A stretch of 64,000 bases of DNA from Elysia chlorotica (GCA_003991915.1 RQTK01000215.1:1-64000), one strand, 5' to 3'. Positions 24,280 to 36,455 are shown, counted from the stretch's first letter. Program-made: numbers and translations. Notes: generated from the sequence alone by a model not told the origin.

Positions 24280-25400
24280 ACAAAAATACAAACAAACGTT
24301 TCAGAGGCCGCTTTTTCCCCTTCTAATTTGGTGGATGTCAAGTACATTGTACTCTGGACTCACGGCGCCAAAGCTTACTTTTACAAGCTTTGCGATCCAC
24401 ATATCTATACGACTGTTATAATCACACGCTTTCAGCATGAGGTTTGTTTTATTACCGCTCATTGGCTGCGCAAGTTAAGTTAACAGATATGATTGGGCGT
24501 CTGAAAGATTCACTTACGTATCGTCTTCGTTTTGCTACGACATAGTCTCTTTTTGAGACGTAGGCGACATTATAATATGATATAGATTCTTTTTTCCGCT
24601 GTCAAAGAAAAAATTAATCACCCCAATTTTTCTTCCAAGGCGCTTTTCAAACTCGAAATAAATAACTTCACCCCCACAGTCTATTACGACCATGCTCAAT
24701 TAGCATGATTTAAATTGGGTATGAAGGTATCAATAACTTTATAGCAAGCTACAGGCATATCTCGTTACAGGCGAAAGTAGTCCAGAAACTCATCAATGTT
24801 TGTCACACATCTTGGATAAGTTGGACAGAATCGGGACAAGTGTAAACAAACAATGATCTACATCTTGCGTGTCCTCCAGACATGCACTAAGCTTCCTTAG
24901 TTACAGGCTGTCACCAATGTAAACAAACTGTTGTGGGTCATTAATTTTTTTAAACTATTATTAACAGCAAATTAAATGTGTATCATATCAGTTCATTATT
25001 AATTTGTTCTTCATAACATTTAAGCCTTTCTTGTGGTTTTCAAAAACTTCACTTGTATATCTTGCCCATTTATCTAAATTGTTCCCCATTTCCGCAATGA
25101 TTTCACCGTTCTTTTGCTTTAAACAACGTGTGGATAAGCACGGTTTCTACCCTGTGATTTTCAATGCCTGTGGCCTGATTCTCCAATAAACACTAAGGTC
25201 TCTGAACTTAAGTTTTTTTTTTGTAACTTACTTTCGGCTTTATTACATTTTTTCCTGACTTTTTTTTGTATGATGTAAAGTTGTTTTGATTTGTTTTTAT
25301 TTTATCACTTTTTGCTGTTCTCGTCTGTCAACCACTTTTAACTGTGCCAAAAAGTAAGATGAAAGTAAAAACGTGTACCATGGTTTGTTTAACTACGGGC
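24280..25400. other. No recognisable feature
   Basis: No coding, RNA or repeat signal that I can name. Confidence 0.5.
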
Positions 25401-25409
25401 TTTCTGTTT

Positions 25410-25510
25410 CGATTCCACGATCATGCAAATTTATTTGTTGGATTTCCTTGCCTTCTGGTTAGGGCGGTGTCATTAAAATGTGACGGAGCTGAGACAGTGG
25501 TCATAAAATG
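25410..25510 (+). mobile_element. SINE partial copy
   Basis: B-box-like ttcgattccacg, an atttatttgttggattt link and ggcggtgtcattaaaatgtg with gctgagaca are recognisable. The 3' tail is absent. Confidence 0.65.
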
Positions 25511-26039
25511 AAGATATACTTGTTTACATTTCATTTTAAAAAATACTAACGTTAAAATGACTATCCAACGAAATTGTCAGCGGCTAGTTCAAATATCCTT
25601 GAAGGAAGTTTGGTGTGCTAGGAAAATTTTGTTTATGTATTCAATTCTTATAACAATTTTAGTGAGCTCTATTTTCGTGCTTGGTCAATATGAATTCGAC
25701 ACTGAACATTTTTTTCGATTGGGAAAAGTTTTTTTATTTTTTAAAGTTATTTTTACACTGTGTCACATGACACTGGCTATGGTGATAACAGTATTGTTGA
25801 GACATCTCCAACTCATGCTACATCCGGGAGAACTTTTCTGGCATCCTCCGTAGAGGCTCCGTACGTGGCTCCAAATCTGAATCGTTCGCCTGGGGAAGGA
25901 TTAAGGAGAGATTATAAGATAAGATAAGATAAGATAATCCTTTATTAAGCACTCAAGAGCAAATTTAAAATTGACATGTCGAAGAAGCTTTGTACAACTT
26001 ATATCTTAAATAAGCTAAGAGTAATTATAAGAATCTGCA

Positions 26040-26220
26040 CTTGGTAGGATGCTGAGGGTTCAAATCTGATAGGATTGTCTAACTCCCTACTGAATGTCAT
26101 TAATTTAAATATTTCATGTTTAATGTGACTAGCTGAGACAGAAATCCAAGAATCCCCGCTCTGTCTATTTTGTGACAACACGAAATATCGTGAAACTTTA
26201 GTTTTGGAACTCTTATGGAG
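26040..26220 (+). mobile_element. SINE copy, diverged
   Basis: Recognisable phrases in order: gagggttcaaatctg (B box), tttaatgtgactagctgaga, ccccgctctgtct, gtgacaacacgaaat and gtgaaactttagttttggaa. Strongly mutated. Confidence 0.65.
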
Positions 26221-26520
26221 ACAAACGAATTGCTAATGGTTTACGTTCACTCAAATGTGTCGTGTTCATTTTGCCAACAATTCTTATGAAATCGCACTTT
26301 TTTTTTCAAATTCCTATCTTTTGAACCAGCAAATTAAATAAAAATGTGTCTAGCTATATTTGGTAATGTTATTCTTTTATCTTTCCAAAGAAAATGTGCC
26401 TACATTCACGGCTTACGTGTACGCGATAAGATCCCGTTAAGTTTATCGTTTCAAACAGCCAGTCAATCAAGCAACCAACCAACCAACCTGGAACGTGTCC
26501 TGTGTATTTGGGTATCATGC

Positions 26521-26914
26521 CGCTCTCCTGTGGGTAAAGTCGCTTTCTTCTTCTTCTTCTTCTTCTTCTTCTTCTTCTTCTTCTTCTTCTTCTTCTTCTT
26601 TTTTATTAGCATTATTATTTTTATTTCATTTTATTTTAACTATTACTTTTTAATTATAATATCCATCATGATCATTTATATCATCACTTCTACTTTCCCT
26701 TTCTGTCGTTTTCGTATTTATGGCAGGGTTTACCGGATTCGTGCCTCGATCACGTGACCTGCTAGGGCAGGTTACCCAGTCATCTCTAACAAAGGCCTAT
26801 CACGATTCACCAACGAGAACAACAAAACGCGCCATCTGCGGAAACAACCAATTCTCGTCCAGAGTTCAATGACTCCGCCCCCAGAGGGAAAGCGACTTTA
26901 CCCACAGGAGAGCG
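26521..26914. repeat. 27-bp perfect inverted repeat enclosing (TTC)n
   Basis: The left arm at 26521-26547 (cgctctcctgtgggtaaagt plus cgctttc) has its exact reverse complement at 26888-26914. The left arm runs straight into about 17 TTC units. No target-site duplication is visible next to the arms. The right arm abuts a SINE, so the pair may be two oppositely oriented SINE heads instead of a transposon. Confidence 0.85.
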
Positions 26915-26924
26915 ATTCTTTTCG

Positions 26925-27135
26925 ATCGTTCCTGGTTCGAACCCAACCACGTCTCCTTGGTCCCTTCTGGTCAGATCTTAGTCAGTATAATGTGACTGAT
27001 CCTGATCTGAAACCCATCACTGTACTTGATCATCCGTGTTTCTTACTGGTAAAGTCACTGTCTATATACATTATTAGGAGTGATCAAACCTGTGCATCTG
27101 ACTTTGGGGTCCGGTCGCCGTTAATCATACTGATT
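26925..27135 (+). mobile_element. SINE copy, diverged
   Basis: B box cctggttcgaaccc, then ttagtcagtataatgtgact, gatcctgatctgaaac and ctgactttggggtccgg follow the family order. The sequence just upstream (gcgactttacccacaggaga) seems to belong to its head. Confidence 0.65.
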
Positions 27136-27485
27136 GATTCTCTAGAAATCTCAGCCATGTTTAATTCCGACCATAATTTACGAAACGTATTATAAAAGCA
27201 AAAAATGTGTCTATAATAATGGTATGTGATTATACCATTCTCTGCAAAAGGAGGAAAAATCTTCCAAAGTAAGTTTTGGAGAGTTTAAATTTCGGGATTT
27301 CGTAACATTGTTTTCTTGTTTGTTTGATGTTGCTTTTGTTTAGATTTGTTTTGTTTTGTTTTGTTTTTTTTTTGTTATATGTTTTATTTTAATCTATTTG
27401 GCCATATCCTTAAAAATGTAGTGTACAAACCGGCAACTGTTGTGGGTCGATTTGAATCTTTCCCTCTTGCACGTCCCTGACAAAC

Positions 27486-27753
27486 TTAAGTTGGTTTTTG
27501 TTGTGCTTGTACTTTCTGTAGTCTAGCTCCAAGTCTGCTGTTGAGTTTTTGCAAACGTTGGAATATGTTGACCCGAAATAATTCTGACTGCGCGGTACGA
27601 ATCCTGAAGTACAAGAAATACACTAAATAATTTAATGTATCACTTAACAATAGAAGACGAGCAACAATCAATATAGCTTGCAGATACACGTGGTTATAAG
27701 GGCTCAGAAACATCCTCAGAGTTAGGTGGTCTAAAGTTGTCCCAATTACAGAA
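27486..27753 (-). CDS. Possible terminal exon of a class A GPCR (TM7 and C-tail)
   Basis: A minus-strand frame of 88 codons ends in TAA and opens just after a good splice acceptor (ctgtcccacag, minus strand). It contains a hydrophobic stretch, VYLQAILIVARLLLLSDTLN followed by YLVYFLYF, then a basic/amphipathic tail (ELFRVNIFQRLQKLNSRLG). S-D-x-x-N-Y-L-V-Y resembles the end of helix 7 of peptide-type rhodopsin-family receptors (N-S-x-x-N-F-x-x-Y) followed by helix 8. No exons for helices 1-6 were found on this strand nearby. It could be a degenerate fragment or chance, and it is weakly supported. Confidence 0.3.
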
Positions 27754-28182
27754 CTGTGGGACAGCACGAATCAAACCCCCGTCAGGACGGAGATCAGAAA
27801 TGGGGCTGGGTAGGTCACAATTTAGAAAACTAGTATCGAACATCACAAGGCAAGCCGGGGGTGCTATTGCCGATCAGACTTTTCCTTATAACAATAGTTG
27901 TATCGGTGGTGTCGGTTTCTACAAGGAAAGGGGGGGGGGGCGGAGGGGTAAAAATATCAAAACATTTTTTAAGTGTAAAAGTAATTACGAAAAACGAAAG
28001 AAAACCTCAAATTCGCTATATGAATGGTGCTTTTAAAGCGTTTTATTGTTTCAATTATGTAAATTACTCCAATCTGAGAGATAACTTGGCATTACTGTTC
28101 GGTCTGTGCTTTAGATGTAACATTTTGAAACGCTATACTCGGGACTGGTCCATGACACAGCCGTTACAGACGTTGAAAGTTA

Positions 28183-28227
28183 ACCCCCCTCCCCCCCCCC
28201 CCCCCCCCCAAAAAAAAAAAAAAAAAT
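28183..28227. repeat. Poly(C) then poly(A) run
   Basis: About 27 C-rich bases followed by about 18 A. Confidence 0.9.
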
Positions 28228-28841
28228 CATAGTGCGGAGTCATAAGTGTACAGAAATAATACATGTTCATGACTCACTACTAATTGTATGCACGATACAA
28301 GCAGAGGAAGAAGTACGCAGCAAAGGTCATTTTAGTGACTGACACTTAACAATTACCTAAAAAACGACATGTTTCAAAATAAAATAAAAATATAACGGGC
28401 CTTCACAAAGTGTATCTGTGTATAAAACACATTGTTTTTTCCTTCATATTTTAGTTAAAGTAAGAAGCAGGCGTGTCTGTTTTAAAAAAATACAACAAAA
28501 CACGAACATTTCATTTTGCATTTCGGATTAGTATGGACCTTAGCTAGAATCAACTAGTGGGAATGCAGCGCCAATTTTATGTATCCAAATTGGTTTTCTC
28601 TCGATAAATAAATACATAAACCAACAAAAACAACAAAAGTATCGCAAAATTGACGAAACTTTTTAGTTACCTTGTTCTGTCCACCTCTTCTTTTGCAGAA
28701 GTGTCTGGATCAAGTTCGTGCAAAACTGGTCTCCCGGAATAGGAGATTTCGTCGTCTGTTAACAAAGCGGACGTCATATTCCCAAAGGTTTTGCCATAGC
28801 GAAACTTGAACTGGGGGCAGAAGCCTCCGTACCTGCATGAG

Positions 28842-29127
28842 AAGGAGGAGGAAGAGGAAGAGGAGGACGAGGATGATGATGATGATGATGTCGTTGTTGG
28901 TGGTGGTGGTGATGATGTTATTGTTATTTTTTATGTTTTTATTGTTGTTGGGTTGTTGGTTTTGTTAGGGGGGAAGGGGGTGTTTTGTTTTGTTTTCATT
29001 TTGATTTTGCTTTGCTTATGTTAAAAAAATTCACAACATTGTTTTTATTTGTTTCGTCATACTCGTCATCGTTGTTATCATCATCATAATCATCGTCATC
29101 ACTATTATGATCATAACTACTACTACG

Positions 29128-29203
<76 letters not shown>
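28842..29203. repeat. Trinucleotide-rich stretch (GAG, GAT, TTG, CTA)
   Basis: GAG/GAT triplets at 28842-28890, TTG/GTT-rich sequence at 28892-29010, GTC/ATC triplets at 29055-29110, then (CTA)n at 29120-29203. Acidic, poly-Val and Met/Ile frames across it are artefacts. Confidence 0.9.
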
Positions 29204-29204
<1 letters not shown>

Positions 29205-29566
29205 GTTTTGTAAGTACTGCATATTAGACAGATGGCATCTGAACTTATCTGATGTTTAAAATTTCAGGCGAAGGGAATCCTGTCCAGAATGTTTCACAGT
29301 TTCACACCTTCTCTCATAAGACGCGCCATACATTGCAGTTTTAACCCCTTGAGGATTGAGCATCTGCACGGCGGATAGCGATTGTGGAAACCCTGGGTAG
29401 GCGGGAACTGCGTTTGTTGTTTCTGCCCTGGCGCATGCGCCAAAAGTAAGGTCTTTTTTTGCGACCACACCAGCTGTCAAGACCTACATTCACCAACACG
29501 TACTAGATATAGGACAGGTAGAATCTGGTGTATAGTTGTGAAGCATTTCAGGCGATTGAAATCCTA

Positions 29567-29572
29567 CCAACC

Positions 29573-29624
<52 letters not shown>

Positions 29625-29627
29625 CCA
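29567..29627. repeat. (CAA)n array
   Basis: About 20 CAA units followed by A/C-rich sequence. The poly-Gln frame on the + strand has no coding context. Confidence 0.95.
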
Positions 29628-29629
29628 AA

Positions 29630-31270
29630 AAATTTAACAAAAAACAAAGCAAAACAAAACAACAAACAACAATAGCAGCTACAAAAACAACATAAACAAT
29701 AGATATGGATATAGACAAAATTTAACACCAAACATTATTGCATAAAGAAAAGAAACCAAATAATTGTTTTCACACTTTAGGGACATTGATTTCCCAAGAA
29801 AACAACAATAATTTAAAGGTCACAATAATTATGAAAACTACTAGCATTACATTGTACTGGATTTGTAAAAGCGCCAATGGTGTGATAAACTAGCTGATGT
29901 CTATGGTGTGTTTGAAACATTAATGTACATGTATTCCAAAACTTAAAATTAACCACATAAAATATTTCAATTTTGATCTGTTTATTTCATGACATGGGGA
30001 AAACCTCTCATATAGATTGACGTAACAACAAAAACTTACTAAACGATTGTGGAGATACACTCCTTATAAACTCCACTACACATTCACGTCCATTTTTAAG
30101 ATTTTTTATTTTATTTCCAGACAGTTCAGACATAGCTTTGTTCTGTCCAAAGCATTGCTTTTAACCTAGCTATAAATGTATATAATAGTATTTATTTTAT
30201 TTTTACCAATTTGTTTTAAAATATAACATCGAAAACAATCCAAGAGCTGTTTTTAAATCGACCTTTTTGTGTTATCTTACGAACTTTTAAAGACCAGGAA
30301 ACCCAAGTCGTTGTTTGCTGCTATTTTCACTTCCATCTCTACGTGTAAAATAACACTCTTTAAGTTTATACTATAAAGGCTTTTTCTTTAGCATACAGAC
30401 AGGTAAATTTCGAAAATTTCTTTTAAAAAAACACACTTAGGTTTGGTTTCAAGTTCTAATGCCATAAAATTAATTATCATATATAAAACAAAAATCAGAA
30501 ATGCACGAGCAAGTGAATTATTAAATGTTAAAATATAACTTATTGTTGAAGCATATACTTTTGTTAACTTATTTGCCATGTTTCTTACCTTTTTGGGGGG
30601 TAAAGCTTATACTGATAGCCACGATAGGTTACCTGATTGGTTATCCTTTAAGGATATAATCCAAAACTTTGTTATAACACCAACAGTAAAGGTGGAAAAT
30701 TCGCTAAAAATATTTTCCAATTAATAAGAGATTGACATAATACTAATTTAGACAACGTCTATTAAAATATTCATATCGTGAGGAATGTTTTTATTCTTTT
30801 TTATACACTCATCACTGAACTGTGGGTTGTATCCAATAAAAATGATTCCTCCAAACTGTCCAATTCAATTTGTTTCAACTACAGGTGAGTAATTGTAAAA
30901 AAATTTAATGCTGATATAATTAAATTTCTTGACAAAATATATATAAAAAAATGAAAAGATAATTTACATTGATGAGCTTATATCAACCTAAGCCAGGAGC
31001 ACTTTTACTTCATAGTATTGTCATTAATTTCTATAAAAGAAACAAAAAGAGTTGTCGGTTGTGAGATCTAAATCTATTACCAGATACACCCGCTTACGGC
31101 GTGTTAATCTAAAAAGGTATTTCTCTTGCTACCAGCAAAAACGGATTATCTCTGGCCCTAATAGTGTACGAGGGTGGAAGGTGTACAGAAACCGCTGTAT
31201 TTGTACATGTACCTATTATTTGTGGGGCAAATCAATAAACAGGCGGCTTAACGTGCAGTATGGCAGATGA
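29630..31270. other. No recognisable feature
   Basis: AT-rich sequence. Short frames (for example 30388-30579 minus and 31052-31270 plus) lack family features. Confidence 0.5.
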
Positions 31271-31275
31271 CCAGG

Positions 31276-31440
31276 TGTCGAAAGTACAACGTTGTGGTAA
31301 GCCCACGACTCGTCATAAGATCTAGAATTAGAAAGCTACGACCAGCTGTAGGCATACCTGGGATTGTAAGTACAACGTTATTTTTAAGCCTACGACTCGT
31401 CATAAGATAAAAGAATTAGAAGGCTACGACCAGCTGTAAT
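31276..31440. repeat. Tandem duplication, period about 90 bp
   Basis: agtacaacgtt, taagcc.acgactcgtcata, agaattagaa.gctacgacc and agctgta occur in order at about 31281-31350 and again at 31371-31438. A further inverted acgttgtacttac follows at 31449. Confidence 0.8.
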
Positions 31441-31754
31441 CTGCAGCGACGTTGTACTTACGGCCCATGGAGTGGATTGCTCTCTGTCACAGAACAAGCG
31501 ATCCGCAGGGGATCTAGACTTAAGAAGGTGCGAATGCGATTTGGGAAACTTAGGCATAAGTAAGAGGCCTGAATACACTGTGTGAAAACCAATTAACGTA
31601 ATGCATGAACTAGCAATAATTTAGTTGGCGGTCTCAGTTTTGTTATCAAGCAACGATAAGCTAATCTCATAAACAGTTACGGTTCGTTCTTTGCAAGCCT
31701 TTGTAATAGCTTTGAATGAGGGTAAAGGCGCGCGGGAGGAAAGGAAGGTATAGT

Positions 31755-31905
31755 TGGTGTTTTATTTTCAACGTCCAGCATCCTCACTATATATGCTATA
31801 TTAAGGACGGGTCCCACGACTAATGTATGACAACTGTTGGTGCTGCCATACAGAGACAGTGCAGGGATACCATGACACATGTCTCACCAAATCAGCCGAC
31901 TATGC
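31755..31905 (-). mobile_element. SINE copy lacking the head
   Basis: In antisense, ttcaacgtccagcatcctca, atatgctatattaaggacgg, gtcccacgactaatg, ggtgctgccatacagagaca and atcagcc are recognisable. The tRNA-like head is absent. Confidence 0.75.
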
Positions 31906-32334
31906 CAATTTTGGAGCAATCTGGTGGAGGCTGGTACTAACGAGTTTATATATCTGTCTGTTCTGGTCCTTTTTATTTTATTAATCTGTTACTTCTTTGT
32001 AATCCTTTATATTCACTATGAAGAGGGTGGTTAATATCTGATGTTATACATCTAGTTGTATTCATTACTTGTAAAACATAAATGTCTTGGAAAGGGTTTA
32101 GTTCACAGCCAAGAATTTGGGAAGCTTGTTTTTCTTATTTTGTCTACTCTTTGGGAGTGGGGTTTTGATCGAGTTCCTCCGAAACATGTAATTCCAAAAG
32201 ATATTAAACTTTGGATACATGAGACAACGACTAGTCGACGTTGACAATTTTGAATTTCCTTAAAAAGTGCAGTTGTTGATTAGCTTTTTAAATCAGAATT
32301 TAAATATGTGTGGTAAAAAAAGTTTACAATAAAT

Positions 32335-32527
32335 GGTGAGGCCGAGATTTTGTACGTGTCAACAACTTCAACTTGTACATCTCTTATCTTAAGCGTTTTT
32401 AAAGCAGGTGCCGCGTTTTGTCTAAAATCAATAACCACCTTTTTGTTTTATTAATGTTTAAATTTAGAAAGTTAATCTCGCACCATGACACAAATTTGTT
32501 TATTAATTTTTCTTCAAAGTAAAAATC
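32335..32527 (-). mobile_element. LINE reverse-transcriptase fragment (CR1/L2-like style)
   Basis: The minus strand encodes EEKLINKFVSWCEINFLNLN then INKTK, followed in another frame by VIDFRQNAAPALKTLKIRDV and QVEVVDTYK. L-x-x-W-C-x-x-N-x-L-x-L-N-x-x-K-T-K...DFR...V-x-x-Y-K is the post-catalytic RT region of CR1/Rex-like LINEs. One frameshift near KTK separates the two halves, and the rest of the element is missing. It lies directly against the start of a SINE. Confidence 0.7.
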
Positions 32528-32685
32528 TTCGTTGACTGGCGGAGACAGGAGTTCAGGTTTCCCCACCTTGTCTCGTGTGTGACAGCACACACACTTGTCA
32601 GACTTCAGACATTGGGCCCGTCCACAATATAGCCTATATAGCCCCGGCGTTAGCAGTTGAACTAACTCAACCCAGCTTGACCTAA
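32527..32685 (+). mobile_element. SINE copy lacking the head
   Basis: Starts at gactggcggagacaggagtt, continues ccttgtctcgtgtgtgacag, cttgtcagacttcaga, cccgtccacaatatagcc and ends gaactaactcaaccc. Confidence 0.8.
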
Positions 32686-32819
32686 TACTTCAGAAAATAA
32701 CTAGATGTACAATAAACACAAACCAATGTTTTAGCAAGTAATGCATATAGTTTATAACGTAATTAAAGAAAAAAGCTTCCCTTTATCTTTCTTTGTTCCA
32801 ACATCATTATCTTCCCCTT

Positions 32820-32875
32820 CCCCCAATATAGCCTATAATAGTGCTGGTGTTGAACGTTAAACCAACTCAACTCAG

Positions 32876-32953
<78 letters not shown>
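32820..32953 (+). mobile_element. SINE 3' tail extended by (CT)n
   Basis: Only the tail survives (ccaatatagcctataatagt, gctggtgttgaacgttaaac, caactcaactcagctc). The terminal CTC runs directly into about 75 bp of CT, so the microsatellite appears to have grown from the SINE end. Confidence 0.8.
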
Positions 32954-32957
<4 letters not shown>

Positions 32958-33960
32958 CATGTGAATATGTTTTCTGCTGTTTCTCTCGTTTTTTTAATAT
33001 AAATTTATATAAAAATGCGTAGGTCTTCATTAGTTCTGTTTGACGCTTGAATGTATTTCAAAACTTCTAATAATTTAAAATAATAATTGAGGTGTCCACT
33101 TTCAAAACCTGTTAAGTCGATTTTGTGTAAAAATTGAGTGATCTCGATTTCTCCCATCATAGATTATTTATCTAGGCCACACTTAAATGTTTTGACAATC
33201 AAATCCTACTAAATTTAGTTGTTAAAATCATCGATGAAAAATCCGAAACACTTTCAATAGCCTACATGTTTAGTCAAGTAGAACTTGACAATCGCAGTTC
33301 AATAGCTGAAGCCAGTCACAGTCAATGGTGTGAGGTCAAGCTATTTTTAGCAGCCTATGAGAACTCTCCTCACCACCCTTGCTTCAAGAGACAAAAATGG
33401 CTGACAAACCATACTCAAGCTACAATGAAGCTATGTCCCCATTTTTGTCGTGATAAAGTTTTATTAAAATGGTTTTGAAAACATCGATTTCCATAGCTAG
33501 AACAGCTCACTTAAGTATTACCAAGACTATAATTCAAATTCATATAAAAAAAAAGTATAATTATGTTCTAAAACGTTCTAGAATCGAAATATTATTATAT
33601 TATTGTTTTCTGTGTGTAGTTTTACAGACTTTAAAACTATCTCCAGAAACTATGGAAAATAAAGACGTTTTTGTCAGAACAGAAAATAATGTGTTGGTTA
33701 TTTTGTTTGTTTTTGTTTTTCGTTTTTTTCTTCTTCTCAAAATGAACCGTAGATGACTCAGTAGGTTTTGCAAGTGGTCTTCTCAATTATTTTTTTTTAT
33801 ATTTCTTTCCTTTGTATCTCCTGTTTATTTTCAAAACTCGCAAAGCATTGTCTGTTGTTTGTTTGTTTAATAGACAAGAGAGCCCTCGACATCGATACGG
33901 TACAGAGTCCGGGGAGAGATTTGCAGATGACCAATAAGATTGAGGAGTACCCCGAATAAG
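32954..33960. other. No recognisable feature
   Basis: AT-rich sequence. Frames at 33266-33478 and 33469-33756 are short and lack domain features. Confidence 0.5.
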
Positions 33961-33964
33961 CTTG

Positions 33965-34155
33965 AGGGGAAGAGTAGCTGCTGCTTAGCGTCTAATGTAA
34001 TCACTGTATAGACTATATTGTGGACAAATTTAAGTGCTACCACACAGATACAGGGCGAGGAGACCATGACTCTTGACTCAGCAGGGTCATAATAAAATGA
34101 CACCGACCTAACAGTAGGGGAAATTGTATCGTTAGTCGATGTTCTACCCCAGGGT
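33965..34155 (-). mobile_element. SINE copy ending in (ATC)n
   Basis: In antisense, tagcgtctaatgtaatcact, agactatattgtggac, gtgctaccacacagatacag, gactcagcagg, aaaatgacaccgacctaaca and gatgttctaccccagggtta are recognisable. The head's outer end (ggttaccatc) grades into the ATC array. Confidence 0.8.
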
Positions 34156-34157
34156 TA

Positions 34158-34211
34158 CCATCATCATCACCATCATCATTATCATCATCATCATTATCAT
34201 AATCATCATCG

Positions 34212-34304
<93 letters not shown>
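34158..34304. repeat. (ATC)n array
   Basis: Nearly pure ATC from about 34209, with ATT/GTC interruptions in the first 50 bp. Poly-Asp, poly-Ile and poly-Met frames are artefacts. Confidence 0.97.
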
Positions 34305-34305
<1 letters not shown>

Positions 34306-34544
34306 GTCGGTTGGCGGTGGTGACCACATACCTTCACACAAACAGGACGATTCATTTGACCTCACGAATCCATCTTCCAAGCCTGCCCAGGATCGTTTCT
34401 TTCAATCTGCATCTCTCTATCTTTCTACTCCTCTTTCCAGGTTGTAATAATATATTCAAACTCTGTCTGCTCAAGGATACATACGGACATAAAAAAACCT
34501 GTAAGTCGGTGTCGGCAAGCTGAACGAAAATGGGCAAGGGTTAC

Positions 34545-36120
34545 TCGAGCTGCGTTCCTTCAACGACTGTGCATCGCTAAAATTTTCTTTTAGTCAAAGC
34601 CCCAGCACTGGCACCACCCTAGATCCGACCACTTTTACCAGTTGGATCTCATCATCACCAGGAGAGACTCACTGAACTGAGTTCGCAACACCCGCAGTTA
34701 GCACAGCGCTGACTGCGACACCGACCATACACTGGTCGCAGCCAAAATCCGGCTCCAACCCAAGTGGACACACAAGTCCAAGCAGAAAGGGCGGCCTCAT
34801 ATCAACTCAGCCTTAACCCCCGACACAGATGTGCGCGCGTGCTTCCCGAACTCATTTCAGGAGGCCCTTCAAGATTGTTCAACCAATATGGCGGACGAGA
34901 GATGGGGAATCATCCGTGAGACCATCTACAACTTTGCCATGGACACTTTCGGCAAGCGGGAGAAGTAATACCCAGACTGGTCTGAGGCAGGGATCACCAA
35001 ATTAGAGCCAGCAATCACAGCTAAACGCACCGCACTGTTCGAGTACAAGAGAAACCCCTCTGAGAAGACACTCGCTGCACCCAAAAAGGCCAGATGTGAA
35101 ACCCAGGAGATCGCCGACGCTGCACCAACGACAACCGACTAAACCTTTGCCGTAACTGCGGTTACGTCCGATGAATGCACGAGGGACAAGAAGGCGTTCG
35201 GCCCAAGCGCCGTCAAAACAGCACCGCTGAGGTCTGCATCAGGTGACATCATCACAGATCGCGAAAAGCAAATGGAGAGGTGGGCGGAGCAGTACCATCA
35301 ACTGTCTGTGTGGGGTAGCATAGTCACTGACACAGCAGTTGAGCGCATCGACCCCCTGCCAGCTATGGATGAACTTGTTGCCCCACCTTCCCTCGAGGAA
35401 CTCAACAAAGCCACCGACAGCCTCACCAATGGAAAAGCTCCAAATAGCGATGGCATTCCACCTGAAGTCATCAAGGCCGGCAAAAAGACTGCTCTCCTCG
35501 ACCACTTCCACAATCTCCTGCTCCAATGCTGGGAAGAGAAGACAGTCCCACAGGACATGCGTGACGCCAACATCACGACTCAGTACAAAAACAAAGGATG
35601 CTGCAGTAACTGTAATAACTACCGCGGTATCTCCTTGCTAAGCATCATCCGCCAGGTTTCCACACAGGTGGTTCTAAAATGTAATAGACTCCAGTCTCTC
35701 GCAGAGCGCTTTTACCCAGAGGCGCAAAGCTTGTCAGAGCGGGAAAATCAACCGTCGACATGATAATTTTCGCTACGACAGCTGCAGGAAAAGTGTCCTG
35801 AGCAGAGGCAACAAATCTACCTCGCCTTCATTGACCTTACGCAGGCGTTTGACCTGATCAGCAGGCCTCTTTGCGCTACTACAGAGGATTGGGTGTTATA
35901 CCAAGCTTCTGAAGTTGATAGTCTCCTTCCACAAAGATAATATTATGAGAGGCACTGTCAAGTATGACGGTTCATCTTCAGAACCCTTGCCCATCCTCAG
36001 CGGCGTGAAACAAAGAAGGCATTCTTGCTCCGACCTTCATCGGTATCTTCTTCTCTCTTCTGCGACAGTTTGCCTTTGACCAGAGTAACGACATTTCGTG
36101 CTTCGTGCATCGCGTATTTC
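34545..36120 (+). mobile_element. Decayed LINE with endonuclease and RT remains
   Basis: The + strand carries, across several frames with stops, the end of an APE-type endonuclease (RSDHFYQLDLIITRRDSLN; then HSADCDTDHTLVAAKIRLQP, with the S-D-H catalytic style C-D-T-D-H), a linker, then RT motifs (NGKAPNSDGIPPEV, NYRGISLLSI, IYLAFIDLTQAFD, VKYDGSSSEP). Base composition is richer in GC than the flanks. The copy ends near LRQFAFDQSND without a 3' tail. It was once a full non-LTR element; the clade (Jockey/RTE-like) is unresolved. Confidence 0.85.
35272..35763 (+). pseudogene. LINE reverse transcriptase, longest open piece
   Basis: 163 open codons covering the RT fingers: LEELNKATDSLTNGKAPNSD, then IPPEVIKAG, a QCWEEKTVPQDMRDA segment and NNYRGISLLS. 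The frame fails at QSLSERENQPST*, where related proteins continue GFR.GRST.DMIF. The palm continues in other frames downstream with an AFIDLTQAFD motif A. Catalytically dead through frameshift and loss of the Y-x-D-D region. Confidence 0.85.
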
Positions 36121-36404
36121 ATTCTATACCACCATTCCTCAGGCTACATATCAACATGCAAGACTTATTCGTTTTATTTAGATTTTTGAAATGAATTTTT
36201 TAGACTTTTTAAAATTCAAAACTATATTTTAAATCTTATAATATTATCTTGAATAGTTTTCAATGGATTAAAACAATGAGCGGTTTTCTTGAAATGCATA
36301 AAAATAGATAAAGCCGTAAATCTTAAGATTTATGAATAACTATCTAGTATCGTCGTGTAGTCTAAATAATTATGTAAACGCGCCAGTCATGCCAATGGAC
36401 ACAG

Positions 36405-36455
36405 AGTTCAGTTGGTTTAACGTCCAGCATCATCAGCACTTTATAGCCACACACA
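36405..36455 (-). mobile_element. SINE tail fragment
   Basis: gttcagttggtttaacgtcc then agcatcatcagcactttata, antisense of the SINE 3' end only. Confidence 0.6.

Noticed and set aside
25557-25853. 98-codon + frame with two hydrophobic stretches (SILITILVSSIFVLGQYEF; FTLCHMTLAMVITVLL)
   Set aside because: Could be a small membrane protein, but AT-rich DNA often gives hydrophobic frames; no homology recognised and no splice or promoter support.
29382-29675. Frame with a C-rich start and poly-Gln
   Set aside because: The poly-Gln is the CAA microsatellite; the rest has no coding support.
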